Assembly: GCA_964019165.1 (NCBI GenBank) | Contig: OZ025272.1 | Coordinates: forward strand, 14,371,393 to 14,435,392 | DNA from: Mastigias papua | Taxonomy: Eukaryota; Cnidaria; Scyphozoa; Rhizostomeae; Mastigiidae | Direction of reading: 5' to 3' | Length of the DNA: 64,000 nt | Shown: piece by piece, positions 15,001 to 38,723 of the stretch | Layout of the letters: each line of letters begins with the position of its first letter | Numbering within the stretch: position 1 is the stretch's first letter | The notes under the pieces: generated by a model | Database searches by the model: none | What the model saw: only the letters and a program-made list of their open reading frames with translations | Told to the model about the DNA's origin: nothing | Position numbers and translations under genes: made by a program

Positions 15001-18000
15001 ATTTTATAGTTCTAAATTCTGAAACGAATGTTTAATATCTGTGATCAATATTAGAAAACTAGTTTTTAACATCAATACCAATTAGTAGAAGTAGACAATG
15101 CAGCGTCTGGTAATGTTTGGCTTCCAGTGTGCCTTTAACTGCTGGCGACTATCGCTGGTAATAGTTTTTGCGGCACTTACGGTACATTGGAAACAAAGTA
15201 CCAGCGGCTGCCGGTGGTACCAGCAACAAAATAGAAATGGTTTCAACTTTTGTACCAATGCCTGGCGACAGCCGCAGGCCGTATGTGTCCAATGCGCCGT
15301 AAGTGCCGCAAACACCATTGCTTGCGATAAGTTAAACAGGCACATTGGAAACCAGGTTTAACAGTGGTGTAGTGGCTGGGGAGGTGGGGAGGGAGGTAGG
15401 AGTAGCAACAGCCCCCTACCAAAAAATATCTGAGGGATTTTTGAAACTTTTGCTACTTCGTTGGATTTGTTGTGTCTTACTAAGTTTCTTTTGCTGTGTT
15501 ATTCTAATCAGGATACAGTGACAGCCCATTACCACTACAGTACAATGTTCATTCAGATTTTAGTTTGTGAGATGTCTTTTTACCCACCATAGAGAGTAAA
15601 ATTCTAAAATCTTCAGTCACGTTGGACAAAATCTCTTGTGGGTCCTCCAACATCACTAAACATTCCGACAACATCCTTAATTATAGGATTTTCAGCTCAG
15701 ACCTTCGATTCAACCATGCCCCTCATTAGTTTACAGAAAAAGTAATCAGTGGAACACTTGTGGTTGGAGGCCATATCAAGGAAGTAACATCATTAACTTA
15801 GCAAGAAACATGATTTGATATCCACCCTGCCATATGACTAGTTCAAGAAATGAGGTTTAAAATGATAAGGGGAGCCACTTTTCCTTTGAACTAGAACTGC
15901 CCCTAGAAGATAATACTCTAGTTTTCTCTTGTCCCTGACCATAGTACCGAATTTGGAGGGGCATAAATGAAAGCCTTTTGTCAGAAAAGTTACGTTTGGG
16001 CCATAAAAACACCTCCCACTATTCAACTGGTACTTGTTCAAGCCAGTCTGGAAATTTCACTTGTCCTTCAGCTTGCCATTGTTGTCAGATCTATCAATAT
16101 ACAATCACCTGGCTCAAAGATGATCTTAGTTCAACAGGTCTATGGGAACATTGATAGCTAAATCAATGGGCTAACCAGTATGATAAAACGAGTGAAAAAA
16201 GCCTGCCAAAAGGTAAACACAGTCAAAATAAAAACCTTTGCTTCTGTTGTTGTTCTTCTACTAGTGTAGCAAGAGGTTTCCACTGGAAGTGAACCATTAT
16301 GTCACTTCTGTTCACAATTGATATACTCCTGCGGCAAATAATAAGTAAGTATTCTGACCAAGAGACCAAACATTAAATCAGAGGTGGCTTAGTTAAGGTG
16401 TAGGGGTGGGAAGGTGTAGGGGTGGGAAGGTGTAGGGGTGGGATTGACACCATCACTACCTGGCAGTTATTAGGGAAACCATCAATGCATAGCAATATCT
16501 AAAGAACATTAAAATAGACCATTAGAATTGAATGCATACAAGAGACTGATGGTGAATGAGCAGTATGGCTTGTCCAAGTTTCAATATATTTTCAGCTAGA
16601 CAATTTTTGGATTTTTTCAAAATGACTAGAGATTTTACAACATTTCCCATTGCTATAAATTGGCTGCAGATAATGTTGAAATGCTGGAGTCTCCAGCAGA
16701 ATGTGGGAGACTTGGCAATTATGCACATGTCAGTAAGTTCTAAAGCCACCTTTCAAATAAACCCCTGCCATCCATTACAAATATCCCTTGACTGGGTTTG
16801 ATAAGACCAATAATCTCAGCATGTCATCCATTCATCTACCAATAATTTGAGTCAAAAAATCATGTAATGCACGTAAGGTGTGACAAATAAGCAAATTGAT
16901 ACCTTTGTGAGGCACTTGTAATATATGTATTCTCAAGTTTCAATGAGTTTTTGTCCAGCCGTACATTGACATCACTGGAAATTCCATAGAGTGTTACATA
17001 AATATTCTCACCTGTCAAAAGAATGAGCTACATAAAATCAAAACCACATGGCAAATTATATGATTAACTTTATCCATTACCTACTTCAAAATTCAATGCA
17101 AATTGAATTCAAATATCAGTATACACCCAATTCAATATTTGCAAAGGTATTGTTGAGCATACCATAAGTTTGCTACATTTTAATATGTTACATACTTTGA
17201 AAAAAGACTACAGCCAGACATAATTCATTTGCAAATAGCCACTATACTTAGGGCTTTCAATTTCTTTCTGTAGATCCAGTACTGTATTTCACAAAGGATA
17301 AATGCAGATCCAAGAGGCAAAACCAAGAGAATGTCTGATCAAAAATACATCTCAAATGGTATTTTTGAAAAAGCCTGCCACACCAAACATGATTCACGTT
17401 GATCAAATGTGGGCAATGACTTCTCATGGCAGCCATGTTCCAACTGAATCATAAAGGCAACAATTGCATTCTAATATATCAACAAATATAGTAAGCCAAC
17501 TCCATACCTGTATCATAGGAAATCACCATGTTTGATTCAAAATCTCCAGTTTTCAGTGGTTCAAAAATGATGTCAACCTGGACGCTTTCAGCAATTCCTA
17601 ATACACAGGTATCAGGAAATGCTTTGAATGGGCTGCAAAGAATGAAAAGGAAGGTATCCTGTTTCAATTCCAAAGAGAAAAACCATGAAAATTCTGTACA
17701 TATACCTCATCTATTTGAAACTATTGAAGTGCTCCCAATTAGTGAGAAGTATGCTCTTCTAGTTTGGATAAAAGCTAGAAATATCAATTCTACTATAATA
17801 ATATCAAAAGACTGTGAACCATATGTAGAGATAAAGCTAAGAAAATGCTTGCCAATACAAAGTGTGACCAGAAGGCATACCTGTCAGTTAACAGCTTGAA
17901 TTTTGCACATTTGTTTCCAACATTGCGCACAAGCAGTGTTTTTGTAGACATATACTGTTGATGAGATAAGTCATTTTAAAGTAAGCTTTAAGTATTAAGC

Positions 18001-19663
18001 ACCACAGAGCAAGATGTTCCATTTAATTTACTATGCAGCAAGCAGTACTTGTATAGCTCCTCAAATTTCCACAATCACTCATACCTGAGATCATACAGAC
18101 AAATAATATTCAATGGATGATGGCTGATTGGCACAGGAAGAAATTATCTTCAGAACACACCAACATTCTATAGGTTGTATTCGTGCTTATATGCAAAACA
18201 AGCACTTTTATAGTCATTAGATTCTCAGAGCAATTTCAAGACTTGTGAAGATTTCATGTAGCTCTATTCTTTCTGAATAACTTTCATTCATTCCCTCAAT
18301 TTGACCCTCACATACATATAATCTTCAACAATTAATGCAGTTTTGCTTACCTTTACAGGGCATGTCTGAAAATTCACTTCATCTGGAAAATCTAGGATAG
18401 CTCTGGCACCAACTGCTCTCACAGGAACAATGAATTTCTCTCTCTCAGTGATACAAATCAGTTCATGGTTGTAGTCCTGAGGTATAACAAACTCTTAGTT
18501 ACTCTTATTTGTATCTCAAAGAGTTCTATGTATACAATGAAAACCCTCTAATCATCCTAAAAAGCATAGGGTCTTGATCTGATGGTAAAGATGCCACAGT
18601 GCAACAACACACAATGCTAGGTAAGTGAGACCTACTAAAACTGCTACATTCTGACTAATTTCCAAAGGCATGGAAAGAACCAAGTCTTCAAGGAAACAAT
18701 TGCCTTGGAATACTGAGATATTTTATTCATTTCTTTTTCATGTCTATTTCACTTCATGATGTCATTTTTCACAATAAGTGGTGGAGAAAAGTTTGAACTC
18801 AAAGGGAACTGAGTACTGAAACTGAGCCTTTGGTACTTTATTCTTCACAAAAAAAGATTTGCTATGAATATGCTTGCACTTTGGTTTGAACCCAAAACAC
18901 TCTGAATGCAAACCATCATCGTCACCTATTTAACCAAAAGCCTAATTCAAAGCTATAAACACAAACCCTTTTCTCATCTGGTGTGAATTTGATTAAAAAC
19001 ACAGTGTCCATTCCAGGGGCTACTTTGTGTCCAACATCAGCAGGACTAATGATATTGAAATATGGAGAGTCTGTCTGTGTAATTTTAACAAGCCTTGCAA
19101 CCTGGGAAAAAGTCACAATAATGATACTTAGGTATTCAGCAAAAATATAGAAATAAGAGACTTAAAATTCACCACCATCTCTCTTATTAAAAACTTCCTC
19201 CTCCTTTTATGGAGAGTTTTCCATCTTCAGGTATGCATATAAGTCATAGCTTCAAATTACTAGGAAAACATCTAGAAGTAGAAAAGTAGTATCAAAAGTG
19301 AAACAAAAGACTAATGTCTCTATTGTAACACTAATAGCTATGAACAAGCATATGAACTACAGTATATCAAAACCTATGAATCAAATGCAATATACCACCC
19401 AACACCAGAACAGGGAATGCACAAACACCATCTGACACAAATACTAACTGATAAATTTCTGTTGAAAAGTGGATAAATACACAAAACTGACCTTGTCATT
19501 ATTGCGTAGATTTAATGGGACAGTATATGTTTCAAATGGCTCATAATTTTGAAAAACAATTTCTGATGGAAATGGCTGGAAGAGAGTCATTTCAATGTCC
19601 AATGTTGTGAACTACAAAAGAATACAGAGACAAGGGTTACACTCAAACATTAACAATCATTTC

Positions 19664-19696
<33 letters not shown>

Positions 19697-19707
19697 ACAA
19701 TCATTTC

Positions 19708-19760
<53 letters not shown>

Positions 19761-20701
19761 TTATATTGCCACTGTGGTCTATTGGTTACAACACTTGCCT
19801 GGAAATATATATATTTATTTATATGTATGTTACAGTTTAAACTATATAAAGGATTGACAAGCATGATGGAACATAATACAGTCTTTCACTAAAACAGACA
19901 GAACCATGATTAAAAGTTACTGTTAACTACCTTTTGGTGTGTTGTCTCTGACATATCTAGCAATTCAATGATTTGTGGTATTCTCATTTCATATGTTTGC
20001 TTGAACCTCTCATCAGTTGTCAAAGACATTTCAGCCATGTATGCAGATGGAGTTTGCTGCAAAAATCAAAATCCATTCATAACATTGAGTATGGCTACCT
20101 TCATATCCATATTGAATGTGGCTATTTCCATACTAGATACCATTCCAAGTATGCTTTACAGAAATATTTATATATCCTGTAGATAATTGTCCAAAGATAT
20201 AATATGATATAAAAAATTATAATATTAACGAAAGGTATCATGACACATTCAATATATATAATATATGCAAAAGCAACATACCAAGCCAATGCATGGCATT
20301 ATCTAAGTAAAATCCACGTATATTGGAGGGGCAATAAAGATGCAAAGATTTTAGGAAATGTAGGAGCGGTGGCTTTGGTAATTGTAAGGTACAGAGATGA
20401 TACCAGAGGATCGGAAGGTACACTCAATTGTTCCTTTACAGAATGCAACAAATATTAGTGGATGCTGAGCAGTGAATATCAGCAAAGTTTATGACAATTA
20501 GTGTCATGAGAGAGAAAAATGTGAAATGCGTTGCGGGAAGCAAGTAAGTGAGCTTCCATATGCTACGAATTCGCCGCACCATACCTTTTCTTCTTCGACA
20601 TCGTTACGGACTAGCTTGGGATTCCGAGGAGCAACCACTTTCGACTTGCTCATTCTCCCATTCACCTTTACTCGGTTGCTGTTTAATTTTGCAGATGACA
20701 T
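1..20701 (-). CDS. HYDIN: HYDIN, axonemal central pair apparatus protein (N-terminal part, 32 exons)
   Basis: Structural protein of the C2 projection of the ciliary central pair, needed for normal ciliary beat. Exons (minus): 20701-20585, 20056-19931, 19611-19492, 19101-18967, 18476-18351, 17954-17881, 17632-17508, 17011-16903, 16328-16236, 14957-14831, 14350-14294, 13758-13540, 13065-12934, 12571-12480, 12064-11997, 11693-11467, 11166-11066, 10251-10116, 9958-9911, 9036-8920, 8525-8373, 7906-7803, 7550-7277, 7007-6895, 6418-6268, 5572-5432, 4443-4315, 3826-3767, 3440-3302, 3012-2759, 2284-2075, 1740-1609. They total 4,209 nt, 1,403 codons, with all splice phases compatible. Recognisable HYDIN peptides include VAPRNPKL, EMSLTT, IIELLDMSETTHQK, DVGHKVAPG, INTSLIPMTFYLRVP, IRYPYEK and FTFYGHSHSMAEA. 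The sequence is a series of ASH/MSP-like beta domains. Exon 24 opens with a run of six prolines and exon 30 is a Ser/Pro/Asp-rich linker. The start was chosen at the exon-1 Met, in frame with the conserved basic N-terminus. I saw no exon left of 1609; the gene must continue past the window edge. CDS bounds are by eye. Confidence 0.95.
11230..11330. repeat. (AT)n-rich microsatellite
   Basis: Alternating AT tract plus degenerate TATATTTAT repeats in a HYDIN intron. Confidence 0.85.
12190..12353. repeat. Foldback MITE, family FB1, copy 1
   Basis: Palindromic element in HYDIN intron 14. The left arm contains TTCTTTTAGCATACTGAAAG and the right arm CTCAGTATGCTAAAAGAATG, with a centre around ACTCGTCAGAGTATGAAACG. 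The right end, GTAGTGAAGTTCTGTAATAC, is shared with copies at 40249-40448 and 54661-54710. The left end lacks the TTCACTA... segment present in copy 2, so this copy has an internal deletion. It is non-coding. Confidence 0.75.
15105..15358. repeat. Foldback (inverted-repeat) element in HYDIN intron 9
   Basis: The left arm runs from about 15105 (TTTGGCTTCCAGTGTGCC...) to GCGGCACTTACGGTACATTGGA. The right arm is its imperfect reverse complement, from TCCAATGCGCCGTAAGTGCC to GGCACATTGGAAACCAGG at about 15358. Each arm is roughly 100 bp, with diverged stretches. It is non-coding and GC-richer than the surrounding intron. The plus- and minus-strand ORFs of 87 codons here mirror each other because of the palindrome and are not genes. 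Confidence 0.7.
16395..16442. repeat. Tandem repeat, 16 bp x 3
   Basis: Three perfect copies of AAGGTGTAGGGGTGGG in HYDIN intron 9, immediately after position 16394. Nothing suggests a function beyond a G-rich minisatellite. Confidence 0.9.
19664..19804. repeat. AT microsatellite with internal duplication and a tRNA-like fragment
   Basis: Two AT tracts, each preceded by the same segment (ttaacaatcatttctatata), show a direct duplication. They are followed at about 19770-19800 by GTGGTCTATTGGTTACAACA, which resembles a tRNA 5' half with box A. No box B follows, so this looks like a truncated tRNA-derived SINE head. It lies in a HYDIN intron. Confidence 0.5.
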
Positions 20702-20862
20702 TTTTGAGCACTTTTAGCACCTTTCTCTTACAAGTTTACATCTGTGCTCCAAACTACATTACTTTCAACGCAATTGCAAAATGACATTTAGCAACATTTA
20801 AGACATTGTACAAATCAAATTTTGCACCCAAACGAGGATGGGCAACAGAAAATGCTGACGCG

Positions 20863-20876
20863 GTTACTATGGCAAT
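20863..20876 (-). promoter_or_regulatory. RFX X-box upstream of HYDIN
   Basis: On the minus strand this reads ATTGCCATAGTAAC. It fits the RFX X-box pattern RYYVCC, a 2-nt spacer, then RGNAAC at every position, and lies 162 bp upstream of the HYDIN ATG (20701). RFX factors drive many ciliary genes through X-boxes close to the start, and HYDIN is strictly ciliary, so a functional site is plausible. The match is seen in the sequence; its function is inferred. Confidence 0.6.
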
Positions 20877-21137
20877 AAACAAGATAAAGCGCCATCGCAC
20901 TGGCAGCAGACGGCTAAAAACTGACAATGAGTTCCCATGGAAATATAACTAAGTCAAAAAAGTACTATCTCCATCTCTGCCACCTAAGTCACGTCTATCA
21001 TTTGCATCATTTAAATATAATCCCACATCCCCCCTGACTAGGTCATATTGCCCAATCCTGGATTAGAATTTACAAAGAACGGTTTCCAATTTTGTAAAGA
21101 CAATTATTGCAGAGGCAAGATGGGAGTTTGAATAATG

Positions 21138-21350
21138 CATGATTTATACTAAATACAGTATATATGTAAAAGTGCCATACTCTTTAAACACACTAAAAAC
21201 AGGTACATCAAAAAAAAGTTTCGACCGTTCGGATTTGAATTCCAAATTCAAGTTGGGATGAACTGACGAGGACCTAACGGTCAAAACATGTTTTGATGTA
21301 TCAATGTTTAGTGTGCTTAAAGAGTATAGTACTTTTAGTATAAATCATGG
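21138..21350. repeat. Palindromic MITE-like element
   Basis: The left arm holds CATGATTTATACTAAA, ATACTCTTTAAACACACTAA and GGTACATCAAAA. The right arm is the reverse complement in mirrored order (TTTTGATGTATCAATG, AGTGTGCTTAAAGAGTATAG, TTTAGTATAAATCATGG). Arms are about 60-75 bp with a short centre. The 73-codon ORF at 21304-21525 starts inside the right arm and is not supported as a gene. Confidence 0.75.
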
Positions 21351-21898
21351 TCTCCAATGTAAAGGAGCCTTAACGTGGAACGAGATTCCGCTACCCTTCT
21401 CTAAATCACTTCAAAAAGTAAATGAAACAGCACCTGAGAAGTTGAGATGGGTATTAGCAACCAAGTACGACCCCTATGAAGAGCAGCTTTGTTATTTTGA
21501 ACTACTTTTCAATTTCTTTTGCTGATAGTACAGTACATCCTGCCAAAACATTTATACTTATACTCAAACTTACATTTACTTATGCATTCCTTATTTCTAC
21601 CACCTAAATAACATTCAAGAAAATAAATTTCCGAATTTCTGATATACATCTTTCATAAGAAAGTTATTTGGCCTTGCATTGCAATTTTCTTAGCATTTCA
21701 TGACTTCAGTACCAAAACTTCCATAAGGCTCTCCTAGCAAAAACGCCAGAGTTTGTTCAATACAAAATTGTTGCACAGAGACTACAGTAGCACTAAATGG
21801 GCAACTACTTGAAAATAAAAGAATGAAAAACTAGAATAATTCGGTAATGAAAGTTCTTAGCTCTTTTAGCAGTTGAGCACTGCTTTCAACACAAACTA

Positions 21899-22147
21899 CA
21901 ATGCCTGCCAAAAGTCTGGGAACACTTGCTATGATTTACGCTATAGATGAGCTATAGCATCCCCTCCCCCGTAAAACAATGTTGTATGCAGCAAATATGA
22001 CCAACTCGAAGGCCAAACTGATGCGTGTTTATAAAGCTACTGGTTTCGTTATCGAATCAACATTGTCTGAGGGGGGAGGGTGTTAATTGGTGTCACGGAG
22101 AAGCGATAGGAGTGTGTGGGTATTCCAACTACTTTTGGCAGGCATTG
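21899..22147. mobile_element. Tc1/mariner-type MITE
   Basis: Terminal inverted repeats CAATGCCTGCCAAAAGT (left) and ACTTTTGGCAGGCATTG (right) bound a 249-bp non-coding element, flanked on both sides by TA. TA duplication and a GCCAAAAGT-type terminus are typical of Tc1/mariner elements. No transposase is present, so it is non-autonomous. Confidence 0.75.
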
Positions 22148-24491
22148 TACTTTCTTACCAGAACATTGCAATATTCATGTAGGCATTGCACACTGCTCGC
22201 AATCTCACTTTTCCAGAAGGAATTAAAAGAGAAGATGCGGACTGATAGAAACCATTAAATCATCCCTTTCTTTTTCACAAAAGTCATTATTTATAAGTTA
22301 TCCATGAAATCTCTACATAAACATAAACTAAAACTCACTACCAAAATCTAAGAAAAGAAACTCAAATTATGCAATGTGGAGAGCATGTATATCAAAATTG
22401 AACCAATGAGCTTCAGACATTTTATCACTTTCGGTAGAAATATTATGGGACTCACATAAATCAAATGTTCAAACAGCAATTACTAAATAAGTAAAAATGC
22501 AAATAGCCGAGCTTATCATTGAGCTAACACGGACAATTTCAATAGTAATAAAGCAAATGAAATTTCAAGCAATAACAATGGCGAGGATGAAGAAGTCACG
22601 TGGAAGTAAGGAGCTTCCATATACATAGGGTACTTAAAGGGGTTGGGGGTATTTCCCACTCAAACGCTTCTTAAAGTAGCACATAATTGACGAAAAGGAG
22701 CAGAGTGTCAGTCTTGCCAGATTGATATTGCACTGCTGTTTTGAATGTTGTATAAGAAGGCCATCAGAGTTTCTCTTCAGGAAAATTTAGAAGTGCGCAA
22801 TTTTCTCCTGGCTACTATATTGAGGAACAGCCCTTGATTTATATAAGCATAAACAACATGCACCTGACGAGAAAGCATTGAAAGCATGCATGTTTTGTCG
22901 CCAAACTTGTTGGAAATGAAAATGTATAGACAACACTGTACTTTAACTAGAATCTCTTTTATTAGATATTCAAAGTAATATGCACAGATCACTCACTAGA
23001 TCTGCACACAGAGTTTTTAGAACTACGAATTTTGTGTAGAACTGCACGTTAAAAAACCCTGAAGGCCGCCCAGTATTCTTCAAAGTCAAAACTTCCCATA
23101 TACCCTTCGCAAAGATACCAATGGGAGTCCATAAAACATATCCAAAGGAAATGATGATAACTTAAGCAAATATTCAAGTGATATTAGCTACAATGAAATA
23201 GTAGCAAGATAAATTAAGTATTAAAGTAAAACTGACATTAATTGTTTGATAGTGGCAATGGACATCGGGAAATCACGGTTTGTATTATTGACCTCCAAAG
23301 AGCACTTCATGGGTTAGGTATTGTAGGCGGTACATAAAGAAAACCCCAACAGTCAAAGTTAGGAAGAGTAATCAGTTTTATTTCTGGTTCATGCCATGAA
23401 ATCTATTTACCACCATTGAGTATATTAATGTGAATTTCCAAAAATGCATCGAGACTTTAACAACATAGCCATTTTTGATAGTACTGAGTGTATTGTGTGT
23501 GGTGCAGCTATGTACGATATGGGTGTTTGCTTCGCACAACATAACGAAAGAGTTTTCCAAAATAGAAATAGCTTGTTGATACTAAACAGTCCGTATAAAA
23601 CAATGATGGAAGGAAGAACTGCACTGGAACGGTGAAAAGAACTAGGATTGCTTCCAGAATAGAACTACCACTATTCAAAGAATAAGAAATCCTTCGATTG
23701 GCGCGAATGGTATTTCTTGCATTGATAAGGAATGAGAAAATGAACTCTACGCACTTCTACGATCAATATGATATTTTCCAGATGGAAGATACCATAAATA
23801 CTTCCAAATGAGAGAAAAGACAAGAAGGCGAATACATGAAGAAGGCCTATGCTCTGATTTTGATTGGAGCGAATATGCCCTGCATAGAGCAACGACTGCA
23901 TTAGACAGTTACAGCAAAATTGTCTACAATCTGTGCAATATGTCAATAGAAAATATCAAAATGGAATTATCAACGTACAATGAACTAGCAAGTGTATGAC
24001 TGAGTCAGACTTTAAAAAGTGTCCCTACGTACGGTTGTCCCAGTCTTCAACAGCTTACACCGTGATAATAGCCAGTTCTGTTTGTTATATATAGGGCATA
24101 AGTTGCATATCAATGAACAAAAATGCATCTGCGAATGTATTGAAAGATACTAACAAGCACACACTTGGGAAAAACACACGAGGATGTTGAGCACATAATA
24201 TTGCTGTCCTAATCTCCGAGGTTGAGCTCTAGCTCGCAAACTACAAACCTGCAGTGTGTTAGTATTCAATAATAAAGGGTAGGATCACGTGAGAGAGTGA
24301 TGCGTACCTAGTACTGACAAACATGTTGGGAAAGTATAGGCGGTAGTGACTGACTATTCAAAGCAAACTTAAATAAATGAATGAATAGTCTCTTCTCTCA
24401 TCTTGGCTGTTTTTGGCAGTACTCTCTCCCACTTTGAGCTGATTCTTAATATATGGAGCTACTTAGTAAGGTGGGACAAAGCACTGATCAC

Positions 24492-24788
24492 CAGTAGAGT
24501 AGCAGAACAGCCTGGGGCCTTTAGGGGTATTTTGCTTGGGGATCTTTTCAAGCATAAATGTTTTCCCAAATCTAGACAAAATGATGATTACGGGCTGTCA
24601 TTAATAATGCAAAAAAGAAGCAATAAGTAACCTGTGAATAGGGGGATATCGGATTAATAAACGTCTTGTTGCATCAATAAATGCAGAGGGCTCTTGCTTG
24701 AAAATGCCTGAGGGGCCCCTTTGGGACCTCAAGAGCTGTGGGTCCTTAGGAGTTGCGCCTACCTAAAACTCTGTCGGCTACGTCACTG
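24492..24788. mobile_element. hAT-type MITE with 8-bp target duplication
   Basis: Begins CAGTAGAGTAGCAGAACAG and ends CTGTCGGCTACGTCACTG (imperfect TIRs with CAGT.R.GTAGC). Flanked by CTGATCAC (24484-24491) and CTGATCGC (24789-24796), an 8-bp target duplication with one mismatch. It is 297 bp and non-coding. Confidence 0.75.
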
Positions 24789-25645
24789 CTGATCGCATCT
24801 CCTTTTAGGCTTGAACTCCTAGGTTGTGCTCTCAAGGTGTATAAGATGAGAAATCACAGTTGTGCTAGGATTGGTTTGTAACATTTAATTATATCATACT
24901 CAATAAAGGGGAAATAGATCTAATTGTTTGCATCACGGTAATCATTCATAATCTCAAATGGCTAGATTACGAGCAGAAAAATCCCTACTTGTGGTATAGC
25001 AAAGTAACCCTGAATCAGAATTTATTGTCTGTAGACAAATGACCACGTTGATGATGTTGAGTTTGAAACTAAAAAAAAGAAAACTGAAATAGTTAACTTG
25101 GTTTTGATTTAGTGAAATTGCTTTACTCAGACTGTACTCAGACACTATAAAAAAGTGAATGACTTGAAGCAGTGAATATACAGCATATCAGAATGGAAAT
25201 CTGTTTCTTAGGATAAATGCAATGATGTGAAATGAAGTTCGAGAAAATGAATGACTTAAGCGGGACTCGAACTCACACTCCAAAGCATTACAGTTCTTAC
25301 AAAAAATCCCAACAATGACCTACAAACTACTTATCCCAAAAGCAGACAACTTCCTGATAGCCGTGAAAATTTTATGGCTAATATGATTAGAATCAAACTT
25401 TTCTTTCTCTCCTTTTTCTAGTCCTAGGGAATATCTTTGGTTTTCTTCATAACCAAAACCTATCTTTACAGTTTAAATATTTTTCAATTTTTTTATCAAC
25501 CCATTTACAAAGTCACGCTGAATATCATCCTTCCCTAACAATAAGTACTAACTTCAATATTCCCTGAAAGAGTAGAAGAAACTTTAATTTAAAAATAATT
25601 TGAAAATTAACAATTGAGATCAGATAACATCAGGGTAACAGGATG

Positions 25646-37219
<11,574 letters not shown>

Positions 37220-38393
37220 AAAAACTAATGAGTGTTCTATTGATTTGGCCTCCTTTTCAATGCCTCAATTTCGTAGAAGACATAGTCGAAGACAAAGGTC
37301 AACGTGGCATAGAGATACAAGGATGCAGCTAGTGACAGTGCCCTAAGTTTGAGATTTGGTTGAAATTATAAATAAATGCAACATGGAAGCCAAAATTTGG
37401 AAACGGACCATATAACATATTTTAAGGGACAAAGTTTTCAGTTGCATGCAAAAGCCATGAAGTTCGCATAAATAATTCCAAAAACTTTTGTATTTTGTTT
37501 CCAAACATCAAACATTGTGTGTGTGTTCATAGTAACTCGGAAGAACCTCCAGTGTAAATGAAACGTCTTGAACGCAAGAAAATTAATAGATGAACATTCA
37601 AAAACAGTCAGTAATAACAGTTATATCACATGTTCACAAGTATTACGCATTTGTTTGAGTCTTCGTCACTCAGTATCCTATATTTTCACTGTTTTCTATA
37701 CTCCCTTCCGTTATCCCTTGACTTGCCTTGCCCATCTTGTTTACCTCTTTCTTGACATATAAGTCTATTTATTTATCAATGTATATTAACACTGATGCTG
37801 GGTCGTAGACTGGGTCTGAAACATCTCAAACCAACGATTAGCGTCGATTATGCCTGATTAGTGTTTGACATTGAATATCTGAAAAATAATGGCCTTTTTG
37901 TCGTAGTTTTGATTCTATGGTTCATTATAAAGCAGAGTTTTCCTAAGAATGCTTTCTATATATTCCCCAATCTGAATCTCCACCAGAGTCATCATATAAG
38001 GCTCAAACAGCTCAATTTCCCCCAAACAGGCTGCTCGCAGGTTGTTGCTGACTATATAAAGTGCTGAGGCATACAAATAAACGTTGATCCGACTGACTTT
38101 GTGGGGTTGTAAATCGATACTGTGTATCTTCAATTGGGGGAAGGACGTGTATGGATTTTTAAAGAAGGTATACATGATTTTTGAAAGTAGGTCTTCAAAA
38201 CTAAAACAAATTAGCACGTGTGCTGACGATATGATAAGATAAGATTAATAAATTCTTAAGTAACAGTAAGATTTTTCACTTTACTTTTTAGATAACTCGC
38301 TAGTTTCTAGCTTGTGTCACGGGCTTTCCTGTATCCTCAAGGCCACACCTTATTTCATAAAAGTGTGGGTTTGTATGCATTTGCTACTTTAGG

Positions 38394-38723
38394 CAGGGGT
38401 GTAGAAGTAAGTTGCTAGCTATGGGGGCTCTTTGCGTGCCCACTTTCTTATAAGAAACTAAGAGCTTGGTCCAAACAGTTATGTAAGAAACCGAGAAGGT
38501 AGTTTAATGAAGAAAGCTGTTAAACACTGTGAAATCTTATACTGAAACATTTCCAGTAGTTTTTAAAGTAATATTACGTATAATTATGTGTTTCCTAATA
38601 ATACTTGCTTTATTTTTAGTGTATATCATTCGTAAGACACTAACTGAGGGTGGGGGACTCAGCCCCCCTCAACTTACAGCTAGGGGACTGCGCTTTCCTG
38701 CCTCCCCCTTTTCTACACTACAG
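38394..38723. mobile_element. hAT-type MITE with perfect 8-bp target duplication
   Basis: Begins CAGGGGTGTAGAAGTAAG and ends CCTTTTCTACACTACAG, with matching GTGTAGAA terminal inverted repeats. The flanking octamers are identical: ACTTTAGG at 38386-38393 and 38724-38731. It is 330 bp and non-coding. The perfect duplication points to recent insertion. Confidence 0.85.

Larger units (their letters stand above)
20702..25645. other. Intergenic region between HYDIN and DGAT1
   Basis: No reading frame here has protein-family features or splice-supported exons. The first few hundred bases from 20702 are the presumed HYDIN promoter and 5' leader. The rest holds three recognisable inverted-repeat elements (21138-21350, 21899-22147, 24492-24788) and otherwise unremarkable AT-rich DNA. 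Confidence 0.6.
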
